From contig CAQDYY010000001.1 in NCBI GenBank assembly GCA_948777935.1, forward strand, positions 186,001 to 250,000: a stretch of 64,000 nucleotides of DNA, given 5' to 3'. Shown piece by piece: positions 36,201 to 45,565 of this stretch. This stretch comes from an uncultured Clostridia bacterium (GTDB lineage: Bacteria > Bacillota > Clostridia > TANB77 > CAG-508). How positions within the stretch are numbered: position 1 is the stretch's first letter; each line of letters begins with the position of its first letter. The position numbers and the translations under genes were made by a program. The notes under the pieces are model-generated. The model was not told where the DNA came from. It did no database searches and saw only the letters and a program-made list of their open reading frames with translations.

Positions 36201-37934
36201 TATTTTTGCAGGTGTAGTATTATTTGTAATTTTTATACTTGCTACTCCATATTCATTGAAAGTAAATGTTGCAATTTGCTCATCTTTTGCAAAATAATTT
36301 ATTGTACCTGCTACATTTGTTATTCTTTCTTTTGCATATAAAGTATAAACTGTTCCTTTAAGTGTTGCATCTCCATGATGTGATTTTTGGTCTACTCTGT
36401 TTTTGTTTCCTGTTTCTTTATCTGTTTTTTCAATAGTTAAATTTCCTGTTGGTTCTTCATTTTCTACTGTAACACTTCCATATATAACATTTGTATTTTG
36501 GTCTTTATATTTTAAATTGACTTCTTTTTGCTCTTTATTTAATAAATAACCTGTTGGAACTTCAATTTCTTTAACTTTATATTTTCCAAGTGGTAAACCT
36601 GTTTTACTTGCAATCCCTGTACTATCTGTTGTGATTGTTGCTACTATATCTCCTTTTGTATAGTGTTTTACTGTTCTTGCAACATTGTATATATCTTCAT
36701 TTGCTATTATATTAAATTTTGCTCCTTGTACTTTGTCTCCATTTGTGTTTGTTTTTGTTACTGTTATACTTCCTGTTGGCTCTGTGTTTACTATTGCCTG
36801 TGTTGTTGTCTGATTAGGTTTTACTTCTGCTGTATAAGTTTCTGTATTTAATAAATAACCATTTGGACTTGATTTTTCTTTTATATAGTAAATTCCCTTT
36901 TTAAGTTTTTCTAATTTTATTTTTCCATTTGTTACTGTTACATCACGATTAAATCCATTTTCTCCTGTTACATTAAATACTGCTCCATCAACTAAGTCTT
37001 TGTTTGTATTTAACTTAGTTAATTCAAGGTCTCCCGATAAATTGATTTTTAAATTCATTGCCATAGTAACTGGATCATTGTAATGTAGAGCATATAATTG
37101 ATTTTGTACTCCATCAGCAAATTCAAAATATACTGTTGTGTCATTATATCTTGATTCTTCTTTAATCATTCCCCATGATTTCATTGTTTCATCTGATATA
37201 TTAAGTCTTTCAATAGAACAATTCTCTGAAACTGTAATTGTTAATGTATTTTCACCTTTGTTATGTTGAAATCTAATATCATTTGTTGTTGCATCAATGC
37301 TAGAATAAGCTTGTAAAACTCCATTTGTATCTGTAATCGTTTTACTTTCTCCTGCTTCTAATTCTATAGTAGTAGCATCGAATGATGGTCTTGTTTTCAT
37401 ATTATTTATTTTATTATTTATGTCATTTTTAAAGCTCACATATCTACTTTGAATATTAGCATCTCTAAATGTTGCATTAGATTGACCTAAACACTCCCAA
37501 ATATATTGTTGTGTAAATACATAACTTAATCTAACTTCATAAGCCCAAGAATCATCTAAAATACCTCCATCTACAACATATTCTCCATTTGCTTGATACC
37601 ACCCAAAGTATGCTATCTGGCAAGCTCTTTTTATTGTAGCATTTGTTGGTGTATAATAACTTCCATTATATGATGCATTCGTCGTGAAGTCTACACCATG
37701 TTCTGCGCAAAACACTGTATATTGTTTTCCTGTAGTACGATTTATTAATTTTCTTATTAAAATTCCTGTTGAATTAGCAGGATGATCTGTTGTTTTAATG
37801 TTAGAAGCATATTGTCCACCTACAAAGTTTCCACTACCAGAAACAGCTAACACTGGACTTACAGTGCTAAAAATAGTTAAAAATAGTAATATAATTGCTA
37901 TTATTTTTTTATTTGTAATTAATTCTTTTATCAT
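33237..37934 (-). CDS. Cell-wall-anchored thioester / Cna-B repeat adhesin (1565 aa)
   Basis: Signal peptide 1-30 (IIAIILLFLTIFSTVSPVLA). An N-terminal TQXA/thioester-type domain has the reactive YTVFCAEHG (Cys near 76) and QYIWECLGQ. Then about a dozen SpaA/Cna-B domains from residue 300 on, each opening with a Lys (for example GSITVTKTNTNG, GNLTIEKTDKETG) and ending in a Glu/Tyr-rich strand, consistent with isopeptide bonds. Residues 1010-1440 are six closely related units of about 67 aa with DIAGNEVEGAKLKVVDKDG. The C-terminus is IPKVQTG, a hydrophobic helix and KKNRKENN: a sortase signal. Probably mediates donor-recipient or host contact. No CGG codon in 4.7 kb. Confidence 0.9.
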   Translation of the reverse strand: MIKELITNKKIIAIILLFLTIFSTVSPVLAVSGSGNFVGGQYASNIKTTDHPANSTGILIRKLINRTTGKQYTVFCAEHGVDFTTNASYNGSYYTPTNATIKRACQIAYFGWYQANGEYVVDGGILDDSWAYEVRLSYVFTQQYIWECLGQSNATFRDANIQSRYVSFKNDINNKINNMKTRPSFDATTIELEAGESKTITDTNGVLQAYSSIDATTNDIRFQHNKGENTLTITVSENCSIERLNISDETMKSWGMIKEESRYNDTTVYFEFADGVQNQLYALHYNDPVTMAMNLKINLSGDLELTKLNTNKDLVDGAVFNVTGENGFNRDVTVTNGKIKLEKLKKGIYYIKEKSSPNGYLLNTETYTAEVKPNQTTTQAIVNTEPTGSITVTKTNTNGDKVQGAKFNIIANEDIYNVARTVKHYTKGDIVATITTDSTGIASKTGLPLGKYKVKEIEVPTGYLLNKEQKEVNLKYKDQNTNVIYGSVTVENEEPTGNLTIEKTDKETGNKNRVDQKSHHGDATLKGTVYTLYAKERITNVAGTINYFAKDEQIATFTFNEYGVASIKITNNTTPAKISVDGTKLTGLPMGKYYAKETIVPTGYTKDTKVYDFTFSYQDSNTKVIEIAGTTTNTVQKAPFEVIKVSTNNNTTAETVANAEFTAILSKYVDYYGSFDEAKKHLNEFATDEYSIFRTGSDGHGISGLLVYGEYTVNETYTPSPEIGAVEQFYVTIDRDSKTPIKELVENDLPFEAYIKLQKQDKKTGKFVTYSNATFELYKLNEDTKKWEQVQCKVGDKYYKSWTTNNEGIAKTETKLEAGTYKVDEVKIPTGFIQLDEELTFRVDNRNATLNYDKDWDAWITVTAKNEQPTGTLKVNKKVTLRDDVDKTMIKEIDFTKISFELVTDEEIIDYADGSTIYEKGKVVGKYNLKADGTLIVENLPMGKYHLKELTTIDGAVLDETEHKIVFEQKDTITKEYIIEENIENRTTCIEISKTDITGEKELAGAKLTITDENNEVIDSWVSTEKTHKVEGLKVGKEYTLTEEIAPNGYVKATSIKFIVKNTAEIQKVTMIDKIVEMTKQDIAGNEVEGAKLKVVDKDGKTVDSWTSTKENHKINNLVEGETYTLIEEYAPDGFVIASQVEFTVTEDKETQKVTMIDKVVTMTKQDIAGNEIEGAELKVVDKDENIVDSWTSTKEVHKIKGLKEGETYTLYEDYAPDGFVISNKIEFTVTKDKEIQEIKMIDKIVEVAKVDIDNNYIEGVTLSITSTKTKNIVDKWETTKEPHKVSGLIEGETYILHEEKVIDGYVKAKDIEFTVTTDKETQTITMIDKVVLISKTDLVTGEELPGAELVVTDKDGNVIDKWISTNEPHHVTGLEEGQEYTLTEITCPYGYEQAESITFKVTEDKETQKIEMKDMPILKTIKVIKADSESKETIKADFKFGIYEDAECTKLIKEVKSEKESGIVSFEDLRYGVYFVKETKAPKGYQLSDKVVKIEINDKGTFADGELLEDNDSVCTFTYYNKLIPKVQTGNEMNYALLIGSMIISLLGITTGIIILKKNRKENN

Positions 37935-38031
37935 CTTTCAATCTCCTTTACTTAAAACTCTCATAAAAAAAGAACAATATATCTTGCCCTTAATAAAATC
38001 TTTAAAATTTCATATGTTTTTTATCCACTAT

Positions 38032-38056
38032 AAAAAGCCAAGACTTATCTTGACTT
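38032..38056 (-). terminator. Terminator before the adhesin gene
   Basis: GTCAAGA/TCTTGGC stem with TTTTT, a few bases after the (shifted) stop of the Cys-tailed surface protein. Confidence 0.65.
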
Positions 38057-38063
38057 TCTATCT

Positions 38064-39075
38064 TTATCTATAGTAAAAATTAATAGTCCATTTTGAACAA
38101 TACATACAACTCCATATCTCGTAACCGATATGGGCAATTTTTATAGTAAACATTATCGTCTTTTAGTTCACCATTCTCCCACAATTTACCCCAATATGAT
38201 ATTTGACTATTATAGTATGAAATAGCTTCGTCTTTAGTTGCAAACCATTTATTTGAGTTTCCTACATCCATTCCATGATTATTGTTATTCGTACATCTTA
38301 CTGGTTCTGGTTGTTTTTGTGTTTCTTGATTATTTTCAGTTTTATTATTTTCTTGTTTTTGAGTTGTAGTATTTGCATTTGTTGTTACATTATTATTTGT
38401 AGTTTTATTTGTATTATCTTTAGTAGAAGAACTTGTATTAGGTTTAGAAATATTAGTAATTGCATTTGTCTGTGTATTACTTGAATTATCTATATTTTCT
38501 TCTTTAGGTTGTTCTTGAACAATAATCTTAAATTCCTTTTCAGTCTTATTAGCATATATATCTTCAATAGTTACTATTGCAATATATTCTCCACTTGAGT
38601 TTGCATCTACATTACTAAGATTAATGTCATAATCTTTTACTTCAGATAAATCTGATACACTAATTAATTCTTTAAAATTGTATGTTGATATATCTGTATT
38701 AAATGGAATCTCTATATTTTCTTTTATTGATAATTCTGGTGCAACAGTATCTTTAACTTCAATTTTTTGCTTTAATGTTTTTCTTTTATAATATACATTT
38801 ACTTCGTATTCCCCAATTGCTGGATAATTCTTATTTTCTTCGTTTTCAATATTATTTTCTACTCTAATTTCTTTTAAATTAATAAAATCATATTTTGATG
38901 TATCTATTAATTCTTCAATATTAGGATTATATGTATTTCCATATTCTATAACTACTTTATCTTTTATAAGTGATATTCTATTATCCCTTTCATTTAAAAA
39001 CATTACAAATACTATTCCACAAATCATTAATAAAAACAGTATAATTATAAAACTTACAAAAACTTTTTTCTTCAT
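38064..39075 (-). CDS. Membrane-anchored Ig-like surface protein with Cys-rich tail, read through a +1 shift at CGG
   Basis: 336 aa from ATG at 39075 (GAGGTGATAGAT before it). N-terminal membrane helix (FVSFIIILFLLMICGIVFVMF), an extracellular bacterial Ig-like domain (about 95-190, VAPELSIKENIEIPFNTD...), an Asn/Thr-rich linker, and a conserved C-terminal domain from C-T-N-N-N-N-H-G-M. At CGG (38127-38125) the zero frame gives 14 odd residues. Skipping the C at 38127 gives CPYGYEIWSCMYCSKWTINF and the end YYR at 38064, completing a four-Cys pattern (C...C..C). The shifted ending is the more convincing one. Probably works with the neighbouring sortase and adhesin. Confidence 0.72.
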
Positions 39076-39190
39076 ATCTATCACCTCTTGTCTAAGAGTA
39101 TAGCATATTTTTTATAGTTTTTATAACTTCAAAAAAAATTTTCTGTTTTTAATAGCACTAGCACTATAAAAATCAATCATTTTTAAAGCT

Positions 39191-39922
39191 TTAATTAGTT
39201 TTTTCTAGCTTTGCGATTATATAGTACCTTTGATCCGTTGGCGTTGTATGGTTATTTAAATATGAACAGGTCGATAATTTCACTATTTTTTCAATTTTAC
39301 CTATATTATCTATAGAATATTTACTTGCTTTTTTATAATACTCTATTTCTTTTTGAAAATCTAATAACTTAATATTATTTTCTTCTTTATTTACACCTAT
39401 TGAATAACAACTAAATATTGTTGCCTTATAGTTTGCATTTTTCGTATATATTTCAAAATTAAGATGTGCATTTAAAAATTCTTCATTCATATATTTACCT
39501 AATTCAGAAAACATTAGTCCACTTCTCATATTATGTCCATATATAATTGTTTCATTGTCTTGAAATGGATTATCATTTAATGTGAATATTGAACCATTTT
39601 TATTATATTTTCCGTCAAATGAATGTTTTAAATATTTTAAGTTATCATCATCTTTCAAAATAGGATAATTAATGTTAGTATTTTCTATCTTTATCCACCC
39701 TATAATGTCTTTATTTATATCTTCCAGTTTGTTCCAATCTATATTTGTTTTTTCTTTCTCTTTTTCATCATCTTTTTCTTCTGTCATAACAGTTTCTAAT
39801 AATTCTATACTAGAATCACTGCTTTCTTTATATTCCAAAAAATCTTTAATTAAAATATAGGAAACAACTAATAATATTATAATAAATACAATTATAGCAA
39901 GTTTTAACATTTTTGCTTTCAT
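39191..39922 (-). CDS. srtB: Class B sortase
   Basis: A 243-aa transpeptidase with an N-terminal signal anchor (LAIIVFIIILLVVSYILI). Catalytic His in IIYGHNMRSGLMFSEL, catalytic Cys in VKLSTCSYL and Arg in TDQRYYII. The YGHNMR-x-G-x-MF motif marks class B. It is the likely enzyme anchoring the Cna-B adhesin. AGGTATTAGAGAT before ATG. Confidence 0.9.
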   Translation of the reverse strand: MKAKMLKLAIIVFIIILLVVSYILIKDFLEYKESSDSSIELLETVMTEEKDDEKEKEKTNIDWNKLEDINKDIIGWIKIENTNINYPILKDDDNLKYLKHSFDGKYNKNGSIFTLNDNPFQDNETIIYGHNMRSGLMFSELGKYMNEEFLNAHLNFEIYTKNANYKATIFSCYSIGVNKEENNIKLLDFQKEIEYYKKASKYSIDNIGKIEKIVKLSTCSYLNNHTTPTDQRYYIIAKLEKTN

Positions 39923-39989
39923 ATCTCTAATACCTCCATTCCTTTATTATTCTAGCATCACCTCCTTAGCTTGTAGTATTTTTTCTTCT

Positions 39990-40421
39990 TTAGTTTCTAC
40001 TAAAAAAAGTATTACTTTTTTCACTTCCAATTTTCTTTCTTTTCTTTAGTTTTATATTAAATGTTTTCCTATACAAATCCGATATATCTTTAAAACATTT
40101 TGGATGCTCTATTATATCCTTTATTTGACTTGGATAGAAATTTCCATACAATATATCATAAATTCCTAATTGCAATGCTAACTTTGTTTCTTCCTGTTTT
40201 TGATTTTTTAGTAATAAAATTACTCTCATATTCATCTGTTTTAAAGTAAACAAAAACTCATGTAAATCTCCATCTATTGCTTGTGGAGATATAATAACTG
40301 TTTGTCCTTCAAATGTATTGTTTTCAATCAAGTATTCGCTATAATGTGCTATTATAGAATCTCTTACATTCATTTGAATTTCTTTGTCAATTTCTTCTAT
40401 TCCTGTATAAATTACTATCAT
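39990..40421 (-). CDS. Receiver-like protein of the conjugative module (143 aa)
   Basis: Looks like a CheY/CpaE-type alpha/beta fold without a clear phosphorylation site: IVIYTGIEEID, TVIISPQAIDGDLHEFLFTL, MRVILLLKN, LALQLGIYDILYGNFYPSQI. The C-terminus is very basic (KLKKRKKIGSEK). It follows the M23 gene stop without a gap. Possibly a regulatory or assembly factor of the secretion system; function inferred from fold impression only. Confidence 0.5.
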   Translation of the reverse strand: MIVIYTGIEEIDKEIQMNVRDSIIAHYSEYLIENNTFEGQTVIISPQAIDGDLHEFLFTLKQMNMRVILLLKNQKQEETKLALQLGIYDILYGNFYPSQIKDIIEHPKCFKDISDLYRKTFNIKLKKRKKIGSEKSNTFFSRN

Positions 40422-41197
40422 CTAAATAAATTCCTCCTTCTTTACTATTTCTAATGGATCTATTAATTCTCCATCTCTTCTTATTGTAAAATGACAATGG
40501 CACCCCGTTGTAGCTCCATTGGTTGGATTCCCTTTGCTATCTTTATATGGATTATTCGTTACTCCATATACATTAAGTGGTCCTACTTTTCCTATAATTT
40601 CACCTTTTTTTACTTTTTGCCCTACTGAAACAATAAATTCTGGTGATGAATGACAATAAGAAAATCTATATCTGCCATCTGTGCTTTTTATCGTAATTGT
40701 ATAACCTCCAGCACCTCCCCAACCGACAAGATACAACTTCACCATCCATTATACAAACTAATTTTGTTCCTGCTGGTGCTGCTATATCTATTCCAGAATG
40801 ATAAGTTGATGCTCCTGCTGTTGGAGCTTCTCTTTTTCCAAATTTACTGGTTATCGTATATTGTCCGTTTTACAGGCCAATCTGTTTCTTCTGACATTTC
40901 TCCGCCACCAAATATTTTATCTACAAAATCCCATACACTTGAAAAGAATCCCTTCACTTCTTGTTTATCTTTTTCTTTCTCATATTCAGTATTGTAATAA
41001 GCTAATTCTTTTTTCATATCTATCTTATCATCATTATCAAAAGCTATATAAAGAATATCTGTTATACTAGACACAATAGCAATAAAAATAACTATTATAA
41101 TTATTGGAATTATAAATGGTTTTACTATGAAAAGTGCTACACTTATAATTTTCTTTTTTACTTTGTTTTTCATAATACTTTTAGTCATCAGCATCAT
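40422..41197 (-). CDS. M23 peptidoglycan hydrolase of the T4SS, read through two +1 shifts at CGG
   Basis: A 257-aa protein spread over all three frames. Codons 1-110 (41197-40868): membrane helix and linker ending ETDWPVK, then CGG (40867-40865). Skipping that C gives KGQYTITSKFGKREAPTAG, ASTYHSGIDIAAPAGTKL and DGEVVSC, then CGG again (40725-40723). Skipping that C gives CGWGGAGGYTITI and the rest, including the catalytic HCHF. The lysostaphin-type motifs H-x-x-x-D (HSGID) and H-x-H are complete only when both shifts occur. It opens the cell wall for the conjugation channel (Tn916 Orf14/CwlT-like role). Confidence 0.87.
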
Positions 41198-42682
41198 CTG
41201 CTTCCACAGTTATTATTTTGTTCTTTTCATCTTCCTTGTTATCTTCTTGTCTAGTATTATTTATGTTAGTTCTGTTATATGTTCTTCTTTTGAGATCATC
41301 TTGACTATTTGTTTTAAAATTTCTTCCTTCAGCCATATACATACCAAAATTCATAAATTCTTTTCCTACATTAAATGCTTTTCTTACTCTACTGACACCA
41401 TTTGTTTCTTTTGCTTCATTTTGCATTTTATTATTAATTGGATTATTGTTTATTGTATTATTTTCAGTTGGACTTGCAATATTAGTTATTGAATTAGTGT
41501 TTTTATCTTCCATAATATTTTTTGAATAGCTTTCATAACTTACTCCACTAACTGGTTCGCTTTCTGTATTATTTGCTTTATTTACCACTCTTGATATAAT
41601 ATCTGGTTCTCCTGAGTTACTTTCTGCATTATTTCCTTTAAATTGATATGCAATAGATTTTATTGTGTTTCCCATTGCTGCACCCATTCCAATACCACGA
41701 TTTGCCAATTCTTCATTATTAACTCCTGCTATTCTTGAAACTAGATTTTGCATTGTATTTTGTAGAGCATCTCCTAAAGGTAATATCATCATTCCCCATA
41801 ATAAACTAATCGCCCATCCAGCATTTGTTGGTAGAAATGTTAGGTATATTAAAAATAAAAATGCATATACAAACTGCATAAAAGCATTTATTACAATTTG
41901 TCCAAACCATATACTTGATGCTATTGTTCTTTTATTTATAATCCAAAATACTGCTACAATTGGAGTAAATATTGTAAATACGATTAATGTAAATTGTCTT
42001 ATTATAAACTTAATATTTATCTTTACAAATAAATAAGCAAACAATGCTATTACTATTGCTGTTGCTATTGCATTCCCTGTATTAATACTTGTTAATAATG
42101 AATTTCCTAGTAAATCATCTAAACTTCCATGAGCATTTGATACCAGCATTGCAACAAGATTATTATTTAACATTAGCATAAATTTCACAAATATTGGTGC
42201 TACTACTATAGCTGATGCACCAAAAAATAATCTCATTAAACTATCTTTTACATCATTTCTTTTATCTGGACTTATACCTGCTACAATCATTTTCCACGCT
42301 AAAATTATAATTGCTATCAATATTGGTCCTCCAATAATTCCTGCAATAGTCCAATACCAACTATTTATTAAATTCCAGTTTGCTTCTGTAAAAGGAGATA
42401 AATCTGTTTGCTTATTTCCAAATATTAATTCATCATAGTTTTTAAATCCGAACTCCAAATGTTTCATTTGTAGTCAAGTCAAATACTGTCTCTGCTATAC
42501 CACCGTATCATTTTTGCGATAATTTTTTCAAATAACCCACCATCATCTTTATCTATTGTTTCTTCAATGCTTGACTTTTTATCATCATCATCTGAAAATA
42601 AACTTGCTTGCACTGGATTTATAAAACTAAAAAAAATAAGTACTGTTACAAACATACTTATCAAAACTCTTTTTGTTTTCAA
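41181..42682 (-). CDS. VirB6/TrbL-like T4SS membrane protein, read through two +1 shifts at CGG
   Basis: A 499-aa protein in three frames. Codons 1-59 (42682-42506): signal peptide and acidic linker ending KIIAKMI, then CGG (42505-42503). Skipping the C gives GGIAETVFDLTTNETFGV, then CGG (42450-42448). Skipping that C gives GFKNYDELIFGNK and 410 more residues with six to seven membrane helices, then a hydrophilic tail. The joined segment MIGGIAETVFDL...FGVGFKNYDELIF is the usual N-terminal signature of this ICE family. It forms the inner part of the mating channel. Confidence 0.85.
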
Positions 42683-42701
42683 TTACTTCACCACCTATCT
42701 A

Positions 42702-44606
42702 TTACGTTGTAATAAATTCACTTTCAAATTTTGTCATATCAATTTTAATTGCTCTAATATCTCCTCCTCTTATTAATATACATTCACCTGGTCTTGCCTT
42801 TGTTAATATCTCTTTTGTTCCTGACGGTAATTTAAAGAACTTCATTATCTCATCAATACTTCCTACTGACTGTTTTAATAGAATTATTGTATCACAACAA
42901 TTTATTATTGCTTCAGCTTGTCGACTTTGTCTTAACTCTGACAAATTTTGTGTTGCTAAAATCATTGCTACTTTTTTCTTTCTTGCTCTTCTTGCTAAAT
43001 TTTCCAAAAAGTCTGATGTTTCTTGATTCTTAAATAAGTTCCATGCTTCATCTACTACAACATATCTTTTATTTCTTTCTTTTGTAGCCATATATTTATT
43101 AGTTATCCAAGTAGTTAAAACTAAACACACATAATATCTCATTATTTCATCTTTTATTTCTGAAATATCAAAACATATTATCTGGTCATTTATTTTTAGC
43201 GTACTTTGACAATCAAATATTCCAAGTGTATTTCCATTTAAAAAATTGCTTAATGTACTTGCTAATTCTTTATTTTTTATTTTTTCTTTCATAACTCTAT
43301 GAAAATCTGTTAGTGTAGGCATTTTCTTTTTAATATTTCCAAATGTAATTATTCCTTCATGCTTTCCACCTTGTTTTTCATAAATCGAGTGTTTATCTTT
43401 TGTTATTTCTTTTTCTCTATAGACTTCTCTTACAGCTTGTTCTATATCTGCTATCTCATTTGGTTTTAATGTTCTATTTTCATATTTATTTATGATTCCA
43501 TTCATAATAGCTCTAATTTCTGTTATTTTACTATCAATGTCTATGAAACCACTATCTTCATCTATATCAATATCAAATAAGTTTATTCCTACTGGTATTG
43601 CTTGTCTAACTTTTATAATTCTTCCACCTAGTTTTTCTGTTTGAGCCACATATTCTCCTTCAATATCTAATATAGATGATCTTCTATTAATTAATGCTGT
43701 TCTTCCTATTATGGTTTTAACTGTTACAGACTTTCCTGCTCCTGGTACTCCAAATATTGCAATATTTGCATTTGCTAGTCCATCAGTAAATGTTTCTAAA
43801 TTCATTGGAAGTCCTGTAAATAAATCTCTTCCTAAATAGATTCCATCTTTTACACTAGATTTTGTTCTTGCTATTGGAAACATTGCTGCTAATCCTGCTG
43901 TTGTCATATTTCTATTATTATCATTAATAATATTATTGTTTAGTGGTAATGTTTCTTTTAGTGCATCTAGCTGTTTAAAATATAATGGTCGTACTTCACA
44001 TGATTTATTTGCAAATTCATCTCTTAATAACTTACTTTTTTCATTTAATTCTTCAAGACTTTTAGCATTTACTCGTAATGTTATCTTTATGAAAAATAAC
44101 TTATCGTTATTTATCTGTATATTTCGTCTCATTTCTTCAAATGCTTGTATATTTTCTTGTAGTCTATGTAATTCTTCAATATTACCTTGTTTTTCAAATA
44201 AAAGATAATCTGACTGTAATTTTGTTACTTTATGTGTTAAGTATTTTATTACATTTCTTTCATCTGAAACTTGTACTTGTGTTGAAATATCGACATCTCC
44301 TATAGTATTTAGAATATCATCTAACCACCCAATTCCTATATAGTTAGGATAAAACATTAATGTAAAAATCCTAGCATATTTGTCATCTCCCATATAAATA
44401 TAGTCTTTCTTTTCTTGTATTACTTCTGGAGCAAGTAAAGAGATTAACTGTGGTTGATTATCAAAGAAATTTTCTTCTTTTACTTTCTTTCTCTTTTTGT
44501 ATGGTTTTATTTTGTTTTCTTTTGCTCTTTTTCTTTTCTTATAAGGTCTAATTTTTCTTTCTCTCTTTCGCTGTAACATATAGTCCAAATCCTCCTTTCT
44601 GCTCAA
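42702..44606 (-). CDS. virB4: VirB4/TraE-type conjugation ATPase
   Basis: A 634-aa ATPase that powers type IV secretion. Very basic N-terminus (RKRERKIRPYKKRKRAK), Walker A IFGVPGAGKSVTVKT, Walker B RYVVVDEAWNLF, and ARRARKKKVAMILATQNLSEL. It is single-frame and contains no CGG. Its first 59 bases overlap the preceding gene, as usual in this module. Confidence 0.92.
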   Translation of the reverse strand: MSRKEDLDYMLQRKRERKIRPYKKRKRAKENKIKPYKKRKKVKEENFFDNQPQLISLLAPEVIQEKKDYIYMGDDKYARIFTLMFYPNYIGIGWLDDILNTIGDVDISTQVQVSDERNVIKYLTHKVTKLQSDYLLFEKQGNIEELHRLQENIQAFEEMRRNIQINNDKLFFIKITLRVNAKSLEELNEKSKLLRDEFANKSCEVRPLYFKQLDALKETLPLNNNIINDNNRNMTTAGLAAMFPIARTKSSVKDGIYLGRDLFTGLPMNLETFTDGLANANIAIFGVPGAGKSVTVKTIIGRTALINRRSSILDIEGEYVAQTEKLGGRIIKVRQAIPVGINLFDIDIDEDSGFIDIDSKITEIRAIMNGIINKYENRTLKPNEIADIEQAVREVYREKEITKDKHSIYEKQGGKHEGIITFGNIKKKMPTLTDFHRVMKEKIKNKELASTLSNFLNGNTLGIFDCQSTLKINDQIICFDISEIKDEIMRYYVCLVLTTWITNKYMATKERNKRYVVVDEAWNLFKNQETSDFLENLARRARKKKVAMILATQNLSELRQSRQAEAIINCCDTIILLKQSVGSIDEIMKFFKLPSGTKEILTKARPGECILIRGGDIRAIKIDMTKFESEFITT

Positions 44607-45282
44607 TTTCTGTTACTTTATTGTTGTTTCCTTTGTGTAATTGCTCATATATCAGTTCTACAATTTCTCTATCATCTAAAAGTCTTGTACTAACTTTTAT
44701 ATTAAGCAAATGATATCTTAATAACTGATAAAATTCTTTTAATTCTATTTCAGCTACTTTTCTGTTGTTAAAAGAAGATATTACCATATAGTTTTTTCTT
44801 TCGAATAGATTTTGATCTTCTTGTAATTGTTCTAAATGTGCTACTATTTGATTAGCATATTCTTTTACATTAGCATTTGCATTCATTGTATTTAATTTTA
44901 TTTCTTCTAACATATCTCCAAGTTCAATTTGTTTCTTTATTTCTAAAAACTGAATTGGAAATTTAAGCATTTGTGATATACTAACTAATTCTCTATCAAC
45001 ATTTGCTTTTTCTCCATCATGTAATAAACTGTATTCTATGCTTTCTAATTCGACTATAATAGAATGTTGATTTTTATTAATTGTAATTACTTGATTATTA
45101 AATCCATCAATTCCCCATAAATTACTAAGTTTCTTTTTTCCTTTTTTTATATTTGACTTATCTATGGGTTTTACTTCTTGTAAATTATTTTTCTTTCTTG
45201 TATATATTAGAGTTCCTACCATAAAGATAATTCCTGCTAATATAAAGATAAATGAAATTATCATCTTTTTCCTACCTTTCAA
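44548..45282 (-). CDS. T4SS-associated membrane protein (244 aa)
   Basis: One N-terminal transmembrane helix (MIISFIFILAGIIFMVGTLIY), then a cytoplasmic alpha/beta domain with a long helix-rich region (about 90-200). The PrgI - this gene - VirB4 order is standard in clostridial ICEs. Not assigned to a named family. Overlaps both neighbours. Confidence 0.6.
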   Translation of the reverse strand: MKGRKKMIISFIFILAGIIFMVGTLIYTRKKNNLQEVKPIDKSNIKKGKKKLSNLWGIDGFNNQVITINKNQHSIIVELESIEYSLLHDGEKANVDRELVSISQMLKFPIQFLEIKKQIELGDMLEEIKLNTMNANANVKEYANQIVAHLEQLQEDQNLFERKNYMVISSFNNRKVAEIELKEFYQLLRYHLLNIKVSTRLLDDREIVELIYEQLHKGNNNKVTEIEQKGGFGLYVTAKERKKN

Positions 45283-45553
45283 ATATAAAAATTTTCTTTC
45301 TACATATGTATTTTATAATATTAAAAAAGTATTTATCTGCATATATATTTCCTATCTTTAAGAAAGCAAATGTCATAAGCATTGCAACAATACTTATGAA
45401 TATAATTGTTTTTGCTATTACTGGTATATGAATAAATAATATTCCTACTGATATAATACTTGCAATCATATATAACATCTGTCTTAATGATAAATAACCG
45501 CCAAATACTTTTTCCTCATGCGTAAAATCAAATGGTACTTTGTATAAACTCAT
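45272..45553 (-). CDS. prgI: PrgI-family conjugation protein
   Basis: A 93-aa protein: FDFTHEEKVFGGYLSLRQMLYM then two membrane helices, the classic PrgI/VirB3-like pattern with the conserved F-G-G-Y-L-S-L-R-Q. It sits in the membrane next to VirB4. Confidence 0.85.
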   Translation of the reverse strand: MSLYKVPFDFTHEEKVFGGYLSLRQMLYMIASIISVGILFIHIPVIAKTIIFISIVAMLMTFAFLKIGNIYADKYFFNIIKYICRKKIFIFER

Positions 45554-45565
45554 ATTGTCTACCTC

